Shown here: positions 8,302 through 16,509 of the stretch, piece after piece
How positions within the stretch are numbered: position 1 is the first letter of the stretch
Layout of the letters: every line of letters starts with the position of its first letter
DNA from: Streptomyces diastatochromogenes
GTDB lineage: Bacteria; Actinomycetota; Actinomycetes; Streptomycetales; Streptomycetaceae
Assembly: GCA_026913215.1 (NCBI GenBank)
Contig: JAPTYK010000001.1
Coordinates: 5,146,001 to 5,210,000, forward strand
DNA: 64,000 nucleotides
Direction: 5' to 3'
Program-made: the position numbers and the translations under genes
Notes under the pieces: generated by a model
Seen by the model: the letters and a program-made list of their open reading frames with translations, nothing else
The model's database searches: none
What the model was told of the DNA's origin: nothing

Positions 8302-9049
8302 TTGGTCATCTATCCTGCCGCACTCGACCTGCCACATGCGCTCGTGGAGTGGGTCACCATGCTCATCGTCACCCGTGAGGGTGACCGGCGCTGCAAGCTC
8401 CGCCCGTCCCAGCGCGCGATGGTGGCACTGGTGTACCTGCGCGAACACGTCACCCTGGCGAAGATCGCTGCCGGGTTCGGGATCAGCGAGTCCACCGCCC
8501 ACGCCTAAACCAGCGCGGTCATCCACCTGCTTGCCCAACGTGCGCCGGGTCTGCTGAAAGTTCTACGCGAGGCCGACCCCCACTTCGTCCGACTGGACGG
8601 CACCCTCGCCGAGTGCGACCGGGGCGGCGGCTCACGTGCGGACTACTCCCACAAGCATCGCCGGCACGGAGTGAACGTGCAGGTGGTCACCGATCCGGAC
8701 GGCCGACTGCTGTGGCTCTCACCCGCGCTGCCGGGCCGGTCTCACGACCTGACCGCCGCCCGCACCCACCGGATCATCCGCATCTGCGAGCGCCAGGGCA
8801 TCCCCATCCTGGCCGATCTCGCCTACCAGGCCGGAGGCCCCTGGCTGGCCACGGGCATCAAACGCAGGCCCCTGCAGGAACTCGCACCCACCGAGAAGAC
8901 CGTCAACCGGGCCCTGGCCGCGCCACGGGCACCGCTCGAACGCGGCGTCGCCCGCGTGAAGTCCTGGCGGATCTTCCGCAGATCCCGATGCAGTCCGACC
9001 CGCATGACGTCTATCGCCAAAGCCGTCCACCCTGGAGCGGCAACGCTGA
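8302..9049 (+). pseudogene. IS5-type (DDE_Tnp_4) transposase, interrupted
   Basis: Reads VIYPAALDLPHALVEWVTML, then KIAAGFGISESTAHA with an in-frame TAA at 8506-8508 where a TAC is expected. The same frame continues with the DDE domain: FVRLDGTLAECDRGG, HRRHGVNVQVVTDPDGRLLW, PGRSHDLTAARTHRI and ILADLAYQAGGPW. Near 9025 a second lesion puts the usual ending LERQR-stop (9047-9049) out of frame by +1 (equivalently -2), unlike the single-base losses elsewhere. Two lesions of different kinds suggest genuine decay. The last 20 bp lie inside the 31-bp repeat 9030-9060. Confidence 0.8.
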
Positions 9050-9060
9050 AGAAGCTCAGT
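9030..9060. repeat. 31-bp inverted repeat, right copy
   Basis: CCCTGGAGCGGCAACGCTGA plus 11 more bases, exact reverse complement of 5709-5739. It covers the transposase stop codon and its downstream edge, and the ASCH gene's stop lies within it. Confidence 0.75.
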
Positions 9061-9409
9061 GAGTCAGCTTCATTTCGATGGCGAGTGTGCCGAGGGCCTC
9101 CTTCTCGGGACCGTAGATCGTGCGGATGTTGGTGAGCTGCTGGTCGCGGGTGGCGGTCGGGTTGACGTTGGAAGGGCCTTCGCCGTCGAGGAGGGCTTCG
9201 AAGTTGGGGTACTCGGTGACGCGGAGGACTTCGACGTCGCAGGTCTCGTCGGTGCCCTTGATGCGGAAGCGGATGGTGTCGCCGGCGGCGAGGTCCGCGA
9301 GGTGCGGGTACTTAACCCGCACCTCGATGGTCTTGGTGCCTGCGGCGACGAGCTCGAAGTACTGGCGGTAGAGGTTGAGCTCGCGGACGCGGGCGGTGCG
9401 GTCGGTCAT
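9056..9409 (-). CDS. ASCH-domain protein
   Basis: 117 residues: MTDRTARVRELNLYRQYFEL, then AAGTKTIEVRVKYPHLADLA, AGDTIRFRIKGTDETCDVEV and NFEALLDGEGPSNVNP. The Gxxx-EVR segment with GDxIxF is the ASCH (PUA-like beta barrel) signature. ASCH proteins are predicted to bind RNA or act on modified nucleosides (family knowledge). Its ATG overlaps the stop of the tRNA-synthetase-like gene (ATGA), so the two are coupled; this suggests an RNA-directed joint role. Its last codons lie at the edge of the 31-bp IS repeat, so an insertion may have trimmed the original 3' end. Confidence 0.8.
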   Translation of the reverse strand: MTDRTARVRELNLYRQYFELVAAGTKTIEVRVKYPHLADLAAGDTIRFRIKGTDETCDVEVLRVTEYPNFEALLDGEGPSNVNPTATRDQQLTNIRTIYGPEKEALGTLAIEMKLTH

Positions 9410-10517
9410 CGGGAGGGAACGCTCCTGGGGGACGGTGCGGTGATCAGGCGACCGATCTCGGCGGCCGAGTACGAGCGGAAGAAGTGGCGGGGGTCGGAGA
9501 GCAGGGTCTCGGCCATGGCGAGCAGCTGATCGGCGTACTCGGTGACGGTGCCGGGCCACTGCCGGGTGTCGAGCATCCAGGGGCGGCGCCCCCGGGCAAG
9601 GGGGCACGGCCTTCTCGTATGAGGGATTTCGACAGCTTGGCGCCGGTGTCGGTGACGACCTGGGGGCAGAACAGGCGGGCCGGGAGCTGGGCGCGGGCGA
9701 GGCCCACAGCTTGGAGGGCCTCGTCGACGAGGTGGGAGCCGAAGACCCAGTCGCCGCCCTTGACCATGACGTGCAGCGGGCCCTGGGGACCGGCCAGGGC
9801 GAGCTCCTTGACCAGGTTGCGGTACAGGGTGGCCAGGTCCAGGTAGCCGCCGGCGGTGGGCGTGATCGCGGCCTCGTACGGGCCGTGGTGGAGGCAGACG
9901 GCGGAGACCACCGCCGACTCGGGCCCGGTGAGGCGGACCCGGGTGCGTTCGGCGTGCTTCTCCGCCCAGCCGCAGGCGGGGCGCGGGCAGGGACGCGGAG
10001 GTGAGGGGTGCCGGTGGAGGGGCGAGCCACCAGCGGGCGGCGTCGATGCGGGGAGCAGGCGGAGCCAGGTGCGGCGGTAGTGCTCGCCGGCCTGCTGCTG
10101 GGTGTACGTCTCGATGTGGTGCGGGATGCCGAGACGCCGGGACAGGGCGGTGAAGAGGGGCTGGTAGAGGGCTGTGACGAGATCGTTCAGGGCCTGCTCG
10201 CCGAGGGCCTGGGCGTAGGCGCGTTGGTAGCGGTGGCCGCTGGTGGGGTCGGTGGTCAGCTCGTACGGTGCGTTGTCGAGGGCGCTGAAGAGGACCTCGG
10301 TGGGGAGGCCGAAGCGGTCGCGCAGTCGGGCGGCCATGGCGAAGGCCAGGGACTGCACGAGCGAGGTGCCGATGTGCGGGGCGCCGTTGATCTGGGTGCC
10401 GACGACCAGCACGATCCGCTCGGGCGGGGCAGCCAGGATGCGCGGGGTCAGGACGTCCTCGGCGTGGTGGAGGGCGTTGGCGAGAACGGTGTTCGGAGAG
10501 ACGGGGTGTGTGGTCAC
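9406..10517 (-). CDS. Class I aminoacyl-tRNA-synthetase-like protein, catalytic core only
   Basis: About 371 residues from GTG 10517 (GGGAGA nine bases upstream). GTQINGAPHIGTSLVQSLAF carries a HIGH-type motif (HIGT) and TDTGAKLSKSLIREG the KMSKS-type motif (KLSKS). Between them CPRPACGW and a later CLHH look like a zinc knuckle. The arrangement is closest, by eye, to class I lysyl-tRNA synthetase, but no C-terminal anticodon-binding domain follows. One single-base loss near 9595 must be restored; the tail then reads WMLDTRQWPGTVTEYADQLL and FFRSYSAAEIGRLITAPS. It overlaps the HATPase gene upstream (GTGA) and the ASCH gene downstream. A paralogue used for amino-acid activation in a modification or defence reaction is possible. 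Confidence 0.72.
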
Positions 10518-11014
10518 GAGGTGTCTCCCTGGGGGCCGGTGGTGTGGGGCGGCATGGACGCGGCCCCGTTCTTGGCTCGGTCGAATGCGGCCCAGACGCA
10601 CTTTCCGGGGCCCGTCCGCTCCTTCACGCCCCAGTTGTCGGCGGTCGCGGCGACGATCAGCAGGCCGCGACCGTCGACGGCGGACTCCTCGGGAACCCGC
10701 TGCGTCGGCCTGCTCTCGCCGCTGTCGTGGACCTCGATCCGCAGTCCTTCGTTGAGGGACTCGATACGCACCAGGACCAGCCGACCCACGGACGTCCCGT
10801 GAAGCACGGCGTTGGTGACGAGCTCCGAGGCGCACAGCCGCATGTCGTCGAGGCGACTGGTCTCGCCCCATTCGGTCAGCGTGGCGACGACGAAGTTGCG
10901 AGCGGTACGCGGCGTGGTCCGGCGGCGGGGGAAGAGCATGGTGCGGTGCCGGCCCGTGGCCGTAAGGAGATCCGGTGTGGCGTCGGTTGCCTCGTTGGTG
11001 AGTCTGCTTGCCAT
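10514..11014 (-). CDS. HATPase-domain ATP-binding protein (RsbW-like)
   Basis: 166 residues. MRLCASELVTNAVLHGTS is the N-box of HATPase_c_2 proteins and the later SAVDGRGLLIVAATADNWGV holds the G-box. This is the short anti-sigma/serine-kinase-like type abundant in Streptomyces. ATG 11014 was chosen over the upstream TTG at 11026 because ATG is the stronger start. First gene of a three-gene overlapping operon with the synthetase-like and ASCH genes, divergent from the XRE regulator. Its target is unknown; it could be a regulatory kinase for the divergent regulator (speculative). Confidence 0.8.
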   Translation of the reverse strand: MASRLTNEATDATPDLLTATGRHRTMLFPRRRTTPRTARNFVVATLTEWGETSRLDDMRLCASELVTNAVLHGTSVGRLVLVRIESLNEGLRIEVHDSGESRPTQRVPEESAVDGRGLLIVAATADNWGVKERTGPGKCVWAAFDRAKNGAASMPPHTTGPQGDTS

Positions 11015-11118
11015 GGTCAACAGCAAAGCGACTTAACTCATTTGGGTCGGGAGCCAGCACGGGGGCCAAGGCGGGGGCCACTATGGGGGCCAGAGGTCAC
11101 GTGTTCCTGGGGGACGGC

Positions 11119-12456
11119 ATGGGCGACACCGGGATCGGCGCCTTGCTCGTCCGGCTGCGTACCGCGCGCGGCTGGAGCCAGCAGAGAGTTGCCGACGAGT
11201 ACAACGCTCTGGAGGGGCGTTCCGCCAAGACCGGCAAGGAGATCGGGAGGTACGAGCGCGAAGCGCGAGTCCCTGTTCCCTACACCCGGAAATACCTGGC
11301 GCAGGTCTTCAGTGTCGATGTCGCCGTACTCGACCAAGCTGTTGCCGTCAGCAAGCGGCAGCGGGACGGGGCCGACGCCGCCGAGGTCGAGATCGTGCCG
11401 TCGGTGCTGCCGTCCGAAGGCACTCTCGTCCGTGGAGACCCGCTCTCTGAGGACGCGGTGCGGTCGGCCGAGTTCGCCCGGTTCATTGCGCAGCGGAACG
11501 CCGACGAGTTAGTAGTGGAGCAGCTAGAGGCAGACGTCGGCCGACTCGCCCGTACGTACGTCAGTCACCCGCTGATGGAGCAGTACGTCGAGATCAAGCG
11601 GTTACGGGACGGGGTCTTCGAGCTGCTGCGCGGGCGGCAGCACCCAAGGCAGACCACTGATCTCTATCTCTCCGCTTCTCGTCTTTGTGGCCTGTCCGCG
11701 CACGTCTGTCTTGACCTTGGCGCCTACGACTCCGCCGCAACCCACGCCCGCACCGCACGGGCATGTGCCGAGGCGGCCGGGCACGAGGGGATGCTGGCTT
11801 GGGTGCGGGCCGTGGAGTCGTTGATCGCGTACTGGACAGGGCGGTACGAGCAGGCGGCCCGGTTGGCGCAGGCTGGCCGGCGGCACAGAGCGGGCGGCAG
11901 CATCGGCGCACGGCTGGCGAGCTTGGAGGCGCGGGCGTTGGCGATAGTCGGCGACTCGGCAGGTGCGCTCGCTGCCCTGTCGGATGCCGAACGATCGCGC
12001 GAGGCGATCTCGGGTCGGGACAAGGTACTGGGAGTCTTCGACTTCCCCGCGGCGAAGCAGTTCGCGTACGCCGGAACGACCCTCCTGGCCGTGGGCGGGC
12101 AGGAGCACGTCCACCGGGCCATCGTCAGCGCGGAAACGGCGATCCGCCTCTATCGCAGCGCGGACGGAGACGACCAGTCGGTCGGTGACCTGTTCGCCGC
12201 GCACCTCGACCTCGCACGCGGGCACCTGCTCCTGGGCGACCTGGACGGCACGGAGGAGATGCTCAGCTTCGTGCTCCAGTCCGCGCCGGAGCGCATGTCG
12301 GCCAGTATCGTGCGCCGGCTCACCGTTCTCGGGCGGGAGCTGGAAGGGCCGCAGTACGGTGGAGCCGCGCAGGCGGTGCACCTGCGCGAACGACTCCAGC
12401 ACACGGCCGTCCGTGCGTCCCTGCCCGCCGCCCACCCACCGGAGTTGCCGACGTGA
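11119..12456 (+). CDS. XRE-family regulator with TPR-like C-terminal region
   Basis: About 445 residues. N-terminal HTH: IGALLVRLRTARGWSQQRVA, then KEIGRYEREARVPVPYTRKY. The rest is an alpha-helical, TPR-like region (YLSASRLCGLSAHVCLDLGA, AATHARTARACAEAAGHEGM), as in the common Streptomyces HTH/TPR regulators that answer to peptides or signals. It contains two TTA codons (11509 and 11602), so translation should depend on the bldA tRNA. Start ATG 11119 (GGGGGA close upstream) is tentative; in-frame ATG 11083 also exists. The stop overlaps the GTG of the methyltransferase gene. Confidence 0.85.
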   Translation: MGDTGIGALLVRLRTARGWSQQRVADEYNALEGRSAKTGKEIGRYEREARVPVPYTRKYLAQVFSVDVAVLDQAVAVSKRQRDGADAAEVEIVPSVLPSEGTLVRGDPLSEDAVRSAEFARFIAQRNADELVVEQLEADVGRLARTYVSHPLMEQYVEIKRLRDGVFELLRGRQHPRQTTDLYLSASRLCGLSAHVCLDLGAYDSAATHARTARACAEAAGHEGMLAWVRAVESLIAYWTGRYEQAARLAQAGRRHRAGGSIGARLASLEARALAIVGDSAGALAALSDAERSREAISGRDKVLGVFDFPAAKQFAYAGTTLLAVGGQEHVHRAIVSAETAIRLYRSADGDDQSVGDLFAAHLDLARGHLLLGDLDGTEEMLSFVLQSAPERMSASIVRRLTVLGRELEGPQYGGAAQAVHLRERLQHTAVRASLPAAHPPELPT

Positions 12457-13271
12457 CCGACCTGTCCGCCGCCCACGACGCCGCCGTCACAGACCGGGCC
12501 CGCCTGGCGGGCAGCGCCTACAACGGAGACCGGGACCTGGCCGCCCGGCAGTCGCTCTACCAGTGGCAGACACCGCGGTACGACCTCCCCGGCCTCGTGG
12601 CCGAGCAGCTGGGCGACGTACGTGGGCGGGTCGTCGACATCGGCTGCGGCAACGGCAAGTTCATCCAGCGGCTCCGCCAGGACCGCCCGGACCTGTCCCT
12701 GCTCGGCTTCGACATCGCGCCCGGCATCCTCGCCGGCGTCCCCGGCCCGGTCGCCGTGGCGGATGCCACGAGGCTGCCGCTCGCGTCGGGCAGCGTCGAT
12801 GCCGCCCTTGCGCTCCACATGCTCTACCACGTACCCGACATCCCCCAGGCGATCAGGGAGCTGGCCCGCGTCGTCGCCCGCAGCGGGCTGGTGGTCGCCT
12901 CCACCAACAGCGACCGCGACAAGGCCGAACTCGACGACCTCTGGCAGCGGGCCGCTGGCGACGTCCTCGGGATCGACCGGGGCCCGGCTCGTATCTCGCT
13001 CAGTGCTCGCTTCTCCCTGGAGAAGGCGTCGGCGTTCCTCGGCGAGGAGTTCAGCCGCGTGGAGGTCGTCGAACTGCCGGGGACCATCACGGTCTACGAC
13101 CCCGAGCCTGTCATCGCCCACATCGCTTCGTACCGCGCCTGGGCGGACCAGCACGACGTGCCTTTCGACGCGACTATCGACCGCGCCCGCACCCTCGTCG
13201 CCGACCACATTGCCCGGCACGGGGCGTACGAGATCACCTGCCTTGGCGGCATCCTCGTCTGCCGCCGGTGA
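12453..13271 (+). CDS. Class I SAM-dependent methyltransferase
   Basis: 272 residues. Motif I is GRVVDIGCGNGKFIQRL, followed by LLGFDIAPGIL, VAVADATRLPLASGSVDAAL and HMLYHVPDIPQAI, a Methyltransf_11-like fold. A later RFSLEKASAFLGEEFSRVEV resembles small-molecule methyltransferases (UbiE/ubiquinone-like type). It is translationally coupled to the HTH/TPR regulator (GTGA overlap) and ends 2 bp before the convergent SUKH gene. The substrate is unknown. Confidence 0.85.
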   Translation: MTDLSAAHDAAVTDRARLAGSAYNGDRDLAARQSLYQWQTPRYDLPGLVAEQLGDVRGRVVDIGCGNGKFIQRLRQDRPDLSLLGFDIAPGILAGVPGPVAVADATRLPLASGSVDAALALHMLYHVPDIPQAIRELARVVARSGLVVASTNSDRDKAELDDLWQRAAGDVLGIDRGPARISLSARFSLEKASAFLGEEFSRVEVVELPGTITVYDPEPVIAHIASYRAWADQHDVPFDATIDRARTLVADHIARHGAYEITCLGGILVCRR

Positions 13272-13273
13272 GA

Positions 13274-14407
13274 TCACCCCTGTGGAGGCCAGGGTCCGTC
13301 GAGCAGGCGCCGTGCCTCCTCGACGATCGAGTCCGCCAGGGGTTCCCGGTCGCCGCGTCGGATCGCCGCCCAGTCGTTGTATGCCTCGGTCTTGTCGACG
13401 AGCGGCCTGAGCGTCTGCGGCCGGGCCAGTGCGCCCCACCCTTCGTACGTGATCAGGTCACCGCCGGCGCCGGGGGCCAGGCTGCCGTTCACGATCAGCC
13501 GGAGCCACCAGCGGGCGAGTTCCCAGCGGGCCGCTTCCCAGGGGAGGTCGGTGGTGTCGGCCGGGAGGTCCTGGAGCAGGCCCAGTCCGTCAATGACCTG
13601 GTCGAACAGCACGTCGGCCTGCTCGTGCTCGGAGTGTGACAGGCCGGCTAGGAGAGGGAGGGCCTCCGTCTCGACGTCGAGAACCAGGGCCGTGAGGCCA
13701 GCTTCGATGAGCTGCTTTGGGTGGTGCCGACGGCCGATCAGGCGTTCCAGGGCCAGCATCCTGATGCAGTCGACGGCCTCCTGCGCGCTCCTGGCGTACG
13801 GCGTGAAGGGCGTGGGCAGGGAGACGTCGATGCCTGGGCCGCCCTCGACGAAGTACGACCAGAAGTCGACGGTCGCGTGGGCGAGGAGGCCGCTCGATCG
13901 GCTGGCGAATTCGTGGTGGATGTAATCGGCGAGGTCGTTCCCGTACAGGATGATGTCGGTCTGGTAGACAGACAGGACAGGGTGCCCGTACTCGCCCGCC
14001 GTGCCTGGCAGGTAGCGGTGTCCGTAGACCGGCACCAACTGCGGCACGCTCTCCAGCTCGGTCCTTGCGACGCGCAGTGCCTCGGATGTCTCCGCCGGCC
14101 TCGACGGCCAGGCGGGATGCCAGAACCCGTTGTGCTCCACGTCGAAGAGCACGCCCTCCACCGGCCACGCCAGCCGCCCGGCCAGGTCCTCGGGGTCGCC
14201 GTCGCGCCAGTCCGGCCACCGTGACGAGCCGTGCGGGAGCCCGGCGGAGAGGAAGACACGGTGGTCGGCCGAGAAAGTGAAGCCGAACCGCGTCTCGACC
14301 GCGTCGAGCTCTCGCTCGGTGAGCCCTGGCCCGATCTCGGTTCGGAGCATGCCCTGAAGGGCACGGGCGGCTTCCAGGGTCAGGCGGGGCGTCGACGGCG
14401 TGTTCAC
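13274..14407 (-). CDS. SMI1/KNR4 (SUKH) family protein
   Basis: 377 residues from GTG 14407. The first 80 residues hold the SUKH signature: GPGLTERELDAVETRFGFTF, DHRVFLSAGLPHG, then WRDGDPEDLAGRLAWPVEGV and LFDVEHNGFWHPAW. Later DFWSYFVEGGP and LITYEGWGALARPQTLRPLV are not assigned. SUKH proteins are frequent immunity proteins against contact-dependent or secreted nuclease toxins (family knowledge). No toxin lies beside it; two other SUKH-like genes follow within 4 kb, as in immunity clusters. Confidence 0.78.
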   Translation of the reverse strand: MNTPSTPRLTLEAARALQGMLRTEIGPGLTERELDAVETRFGFTFSADHRVFLSAGLPHGSSRWPDWRDGDPEDLAGRLAWPVEGVLFDVEHNGFWHPAWPSRPAETSEALRVARTELESVPQLVPVYGHRYLPGTAGEYGHPVLSVYQTDIILYGNDLADYIHHEFASRSSGLLAHATVDFWSYFVEGGPGIDVSLPTPFTPYARSAQEAVDCIRMLALERLIGRRHHPKQLIEAGLTALVLDVETEALPLLAGLSHSEHEQADVLFDQVIDGLGLLQDLPADTTDLPWEAARWELARWWLRLIVNGSLAPGAGGDLITYEGWGALARPQTLRPLVDKTEAYNDWAAIRRGDREPLADSIVEEARRLLDGPWPPQG

Positions 14408-14576
14408 GTCTGCCAGCGTAGTGAGCGGTACGGCCGCACACGCCAGGACGCTGTGGCAGTCCGCTGCCTCATCGCGCATTCGCTGCGACGGACTGCGACG
14501 ACCTCGGCGCCGTTCGGGCTCCCTGCAGTGTTCGCCCAGAGTGGAGCGATTGGCAGGTCTGCCGGCGTGGTGGTGT
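14408..14576. other. Spacer between SUKH gene and lipoprotein gene
   Basis: No gene is recognised; it should contain the SUKH promoter. Confidence 0.3.
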
Positions 14577-15116
14577 CTACCCGAGGGCGGCGGCAGCGGC
14601 CTTGTAATCGGCGGCCTGGGCCGGGGTGAGGTAGTGGCTGACGCGGATAAGCACGGTGCCGCTGACAAAGTCGTACTCAGAGAGCATGGGCATGCCCTTG
14701 GTGACGTTCTGGATGTAGTCGGCGCGCGCCTGGGCGTCGGCTGCGGTTGTGAAGACCTCGATCGCTCCGCCGAGCCCGACGCTGCCGGGCTCCGCGCCGG
14801 CGACCTCGTCGACCTTGATACGGGAGTCCGTGAACGTGACCTTGCTGGTGTACTGGTTGGGGCGGCCGAGGAGATGGTTCGGGTCGTCGTCCTCGGTGAC
14901 AACGCCCGAGAGCTTGGCGGACGCGACCTTGCCGGAAATGACCTTGAAGGCGTCGCTCGCGGTGAGCTCCTTTGCTGCAGGTTTGGTCGGGACGCCAGCG
15001 GTTGCAGTGGTGGTGTTCTTCGGCTGGTCGTCCTTCTGATCGCTCCCCGACCCGCATGCCGTCATGGCCGCGAAGGCGATGACGAGGGCGGCAGCGGACA
15101 GGGCGGGCTTACGCAT
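14577..15116 (-). CDS. Small lipoprotein, function unknown
   Basis: 179 residues with a lipoprotein signal: MRKPALSAAALVIAFAAMTA then Cys in the lipobox (MTAC-GSGS). A Thr/Pro-rich linker follows, then TASDAFKVISGKVASAKLSG, FTDSRIKVDEVAGAEPGSVG, EVFTTAADAQARADYIQNVT and SEYDFVSGTVLIRVSHYLTP. This pattern is common in Streptomyces extracytoplasmic lipoproteins that co-occur with accessory regions, without known function. It should be anchored on the outer face of the membrane. Confidence 0.75.
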   Translation of the reverse strand: MRKPALSAAALVIAFAAMTACGSGSDQKDDQPKNTTTATAGVPTKPAAKELTASDAFKVISGKVASAKLSGVVTEDDDPNHLLGRPNQYTSKVTFTDSRIKVDEVAGAEPGSVGLGGAIEVFTTAADAQARADYIQNVTKGMPMLSEYDFVSGTVLIRVSHYLTPAQAADYKAAAAALG

Positions 15117-15409
15117 GATGGCTCCGAAGTATGGCGGGTTTGGGTGTGTTGATCAGGTCGCAGAACTATTGCACTGCGATGTGGCAGTGCGTGCGGATAC
15201 CGGAAGACCGGCTGGTGTCAGTGCCCGACCGGGTAGGTGGTGGTGGGTCGATCGTGGAGGAGCGCGGGGGCTTGTCCGCTGGCGTCTATCGGCAGCTTCG
15301 GAGGTTCAGACGTGCGGGATAGGGCCATGGTCCGGGGAGAGCCGCTTCTGGGTACGGAGGTTGGCCCCCGGCATGCTCTTCCCCACGGCTGCTGGGTAGC
15401 GTCCCTCGG
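15117..15409. other. Intergenic stretch
   Basis: Contains the lipoprotein promoter region. No gene or repeat was recognised. Confidence 0.3.
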
Positions 15410-16073
15410 GTGAATCTTCACCTCATCAACGATGTGCCCGACGGCCTGACCCGACGAGCGCGATCCTTTGTCGCCGCGCATGGCGTCAAGGTCGACGTTC
15501 GCCCCGTCGAGGGGCACAGGCAGTGGTGGCTTGAGCGGGACATCCCAGCAGCGGTGATCGATCGCATGGCGGCCTACCAAGAGCGATGGGGCGGTCTGCT
15601 CTTGCCACCCGCATCGCAGTACGACGGAGGCCCCAAGTACCTCGATCCGGACTCGCCCGAAGCAGACTCCGCGGGGTGGTGGTTCGAAGCTGGAATGCAG
15701 CGGACCGCAGTCCCCTACTCATTTATGATCAGTCCGTCTGGTGAGTTCGGTATCCAGGAGATGAATGGGCACCCTCCACGCGACCATCGAGGGCTGGGTG
15801 GAGTCGCTCGCTTTGGCTCACCACGCATCCATGTGGGCAAGGCAGGTCACCAAGCTCGTTGGTGATGATGTCGATGGAATCGAGCTGAACGGCTATGAGC
15901 CAGTGCGCGAGGTGATGGGCCTGGCGGACACCTGGTGGAGAGGGTCCGATTCGCTGGTAGCCCTCTACAGCGGGGAGGCCACGTCATTCGACTTCCCCAG
16001 GGGCCGCATCGCAGTGATCTACTCCGGCCTCGATGAGTGGGGACTACAAGGAGGTGTGGACGACGGTGGCTGA
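15410..16073 (+). pseudogene. SUKH-like immunity-type protein, frameshifted
   Basis: The first part reads VNLHLINDVPDGLTRRARSF ... AAYQERWGGLLLPPASQYDG and EFGIQEMNG. At about 15763 the coding signal passes to another frame (TLHATIEGWVESLALAHHAS, VTKLVGDDVDGIELNGYEPV and SLVALYSGEATSFDFPRGRI). The shift needs one base removed (a GGG that should be GG), the opposite sign to most shifts in this window. 'WVESLALAHHAS' near the C-terminus is typical of SUKH-type proteins. The gene ends just before the IS3 element, which may have truncated it. Confidence 0.6.
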
Positions 16074-16164
16074 CCTTGTCGTTCAACCTCGTGGAGCCTC
16101 CCCCTGAGTGGTGGACACGTTGATACTGGATCTGCTTGATCCGGAGGAAGCGAGAAGACCGCCG

Positions 16165-16509
16165 ATGGCGATGAAGGACTATTCGGACGAGTTCAAGGCC
16201 GATGCCGTGGCCCTGTACGAGTCCACACCCGGTGCGACGTACAAGGGCATCGCGGCTGACCTGGGCGTCAACCGGGCGACCTTGCGGGAGTGGGTGCTGC
16301 GGGACCGCGAACGCCGTGGCGTCGCCGCCGCGGTTGCGAAGCCGGCCGCCCGACCTCGGGAGGCGGCATCGTCCGCTGATCCGGACGAGAGGATCAGGCA
16401 GCTGGAGGCCCGGGTGGCTGAGCTCGAGGCGAGTGAGCGGAAGCTCGCCACCGAGCGGGACATACTCCGCAAGGCGGCCAAGTATTTCGCCGGAGAGACG
16501 AACTGGTGA
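16165..16509 (+). CDS. IS3-family transposase OrfA
   Basis: 114 residues: MAMKDYSDEFKADAVALYES, then IAADLGVNRATLREWVLRDR (helix-turn-helix) and a leucine-zipper-like end RIRQLEARVAELEASERKLA plus RDILRKAAKYFAGETNW. Its stop overlaps the GTG start of OrfB, so the full transposase is probably made by reinitiation or -1 frameshifting as in other IS3 members. Intact. Confidence 0.9.
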   Translation: MAMKDYSDEFKADAVALYESTPGATYKGIAADLGVNRATLREWVLRDRERRGVAAAVAKPAARPREAASSADPDERIRQLEARVAELEASERKLATERDILRKAAKYFAGETNW

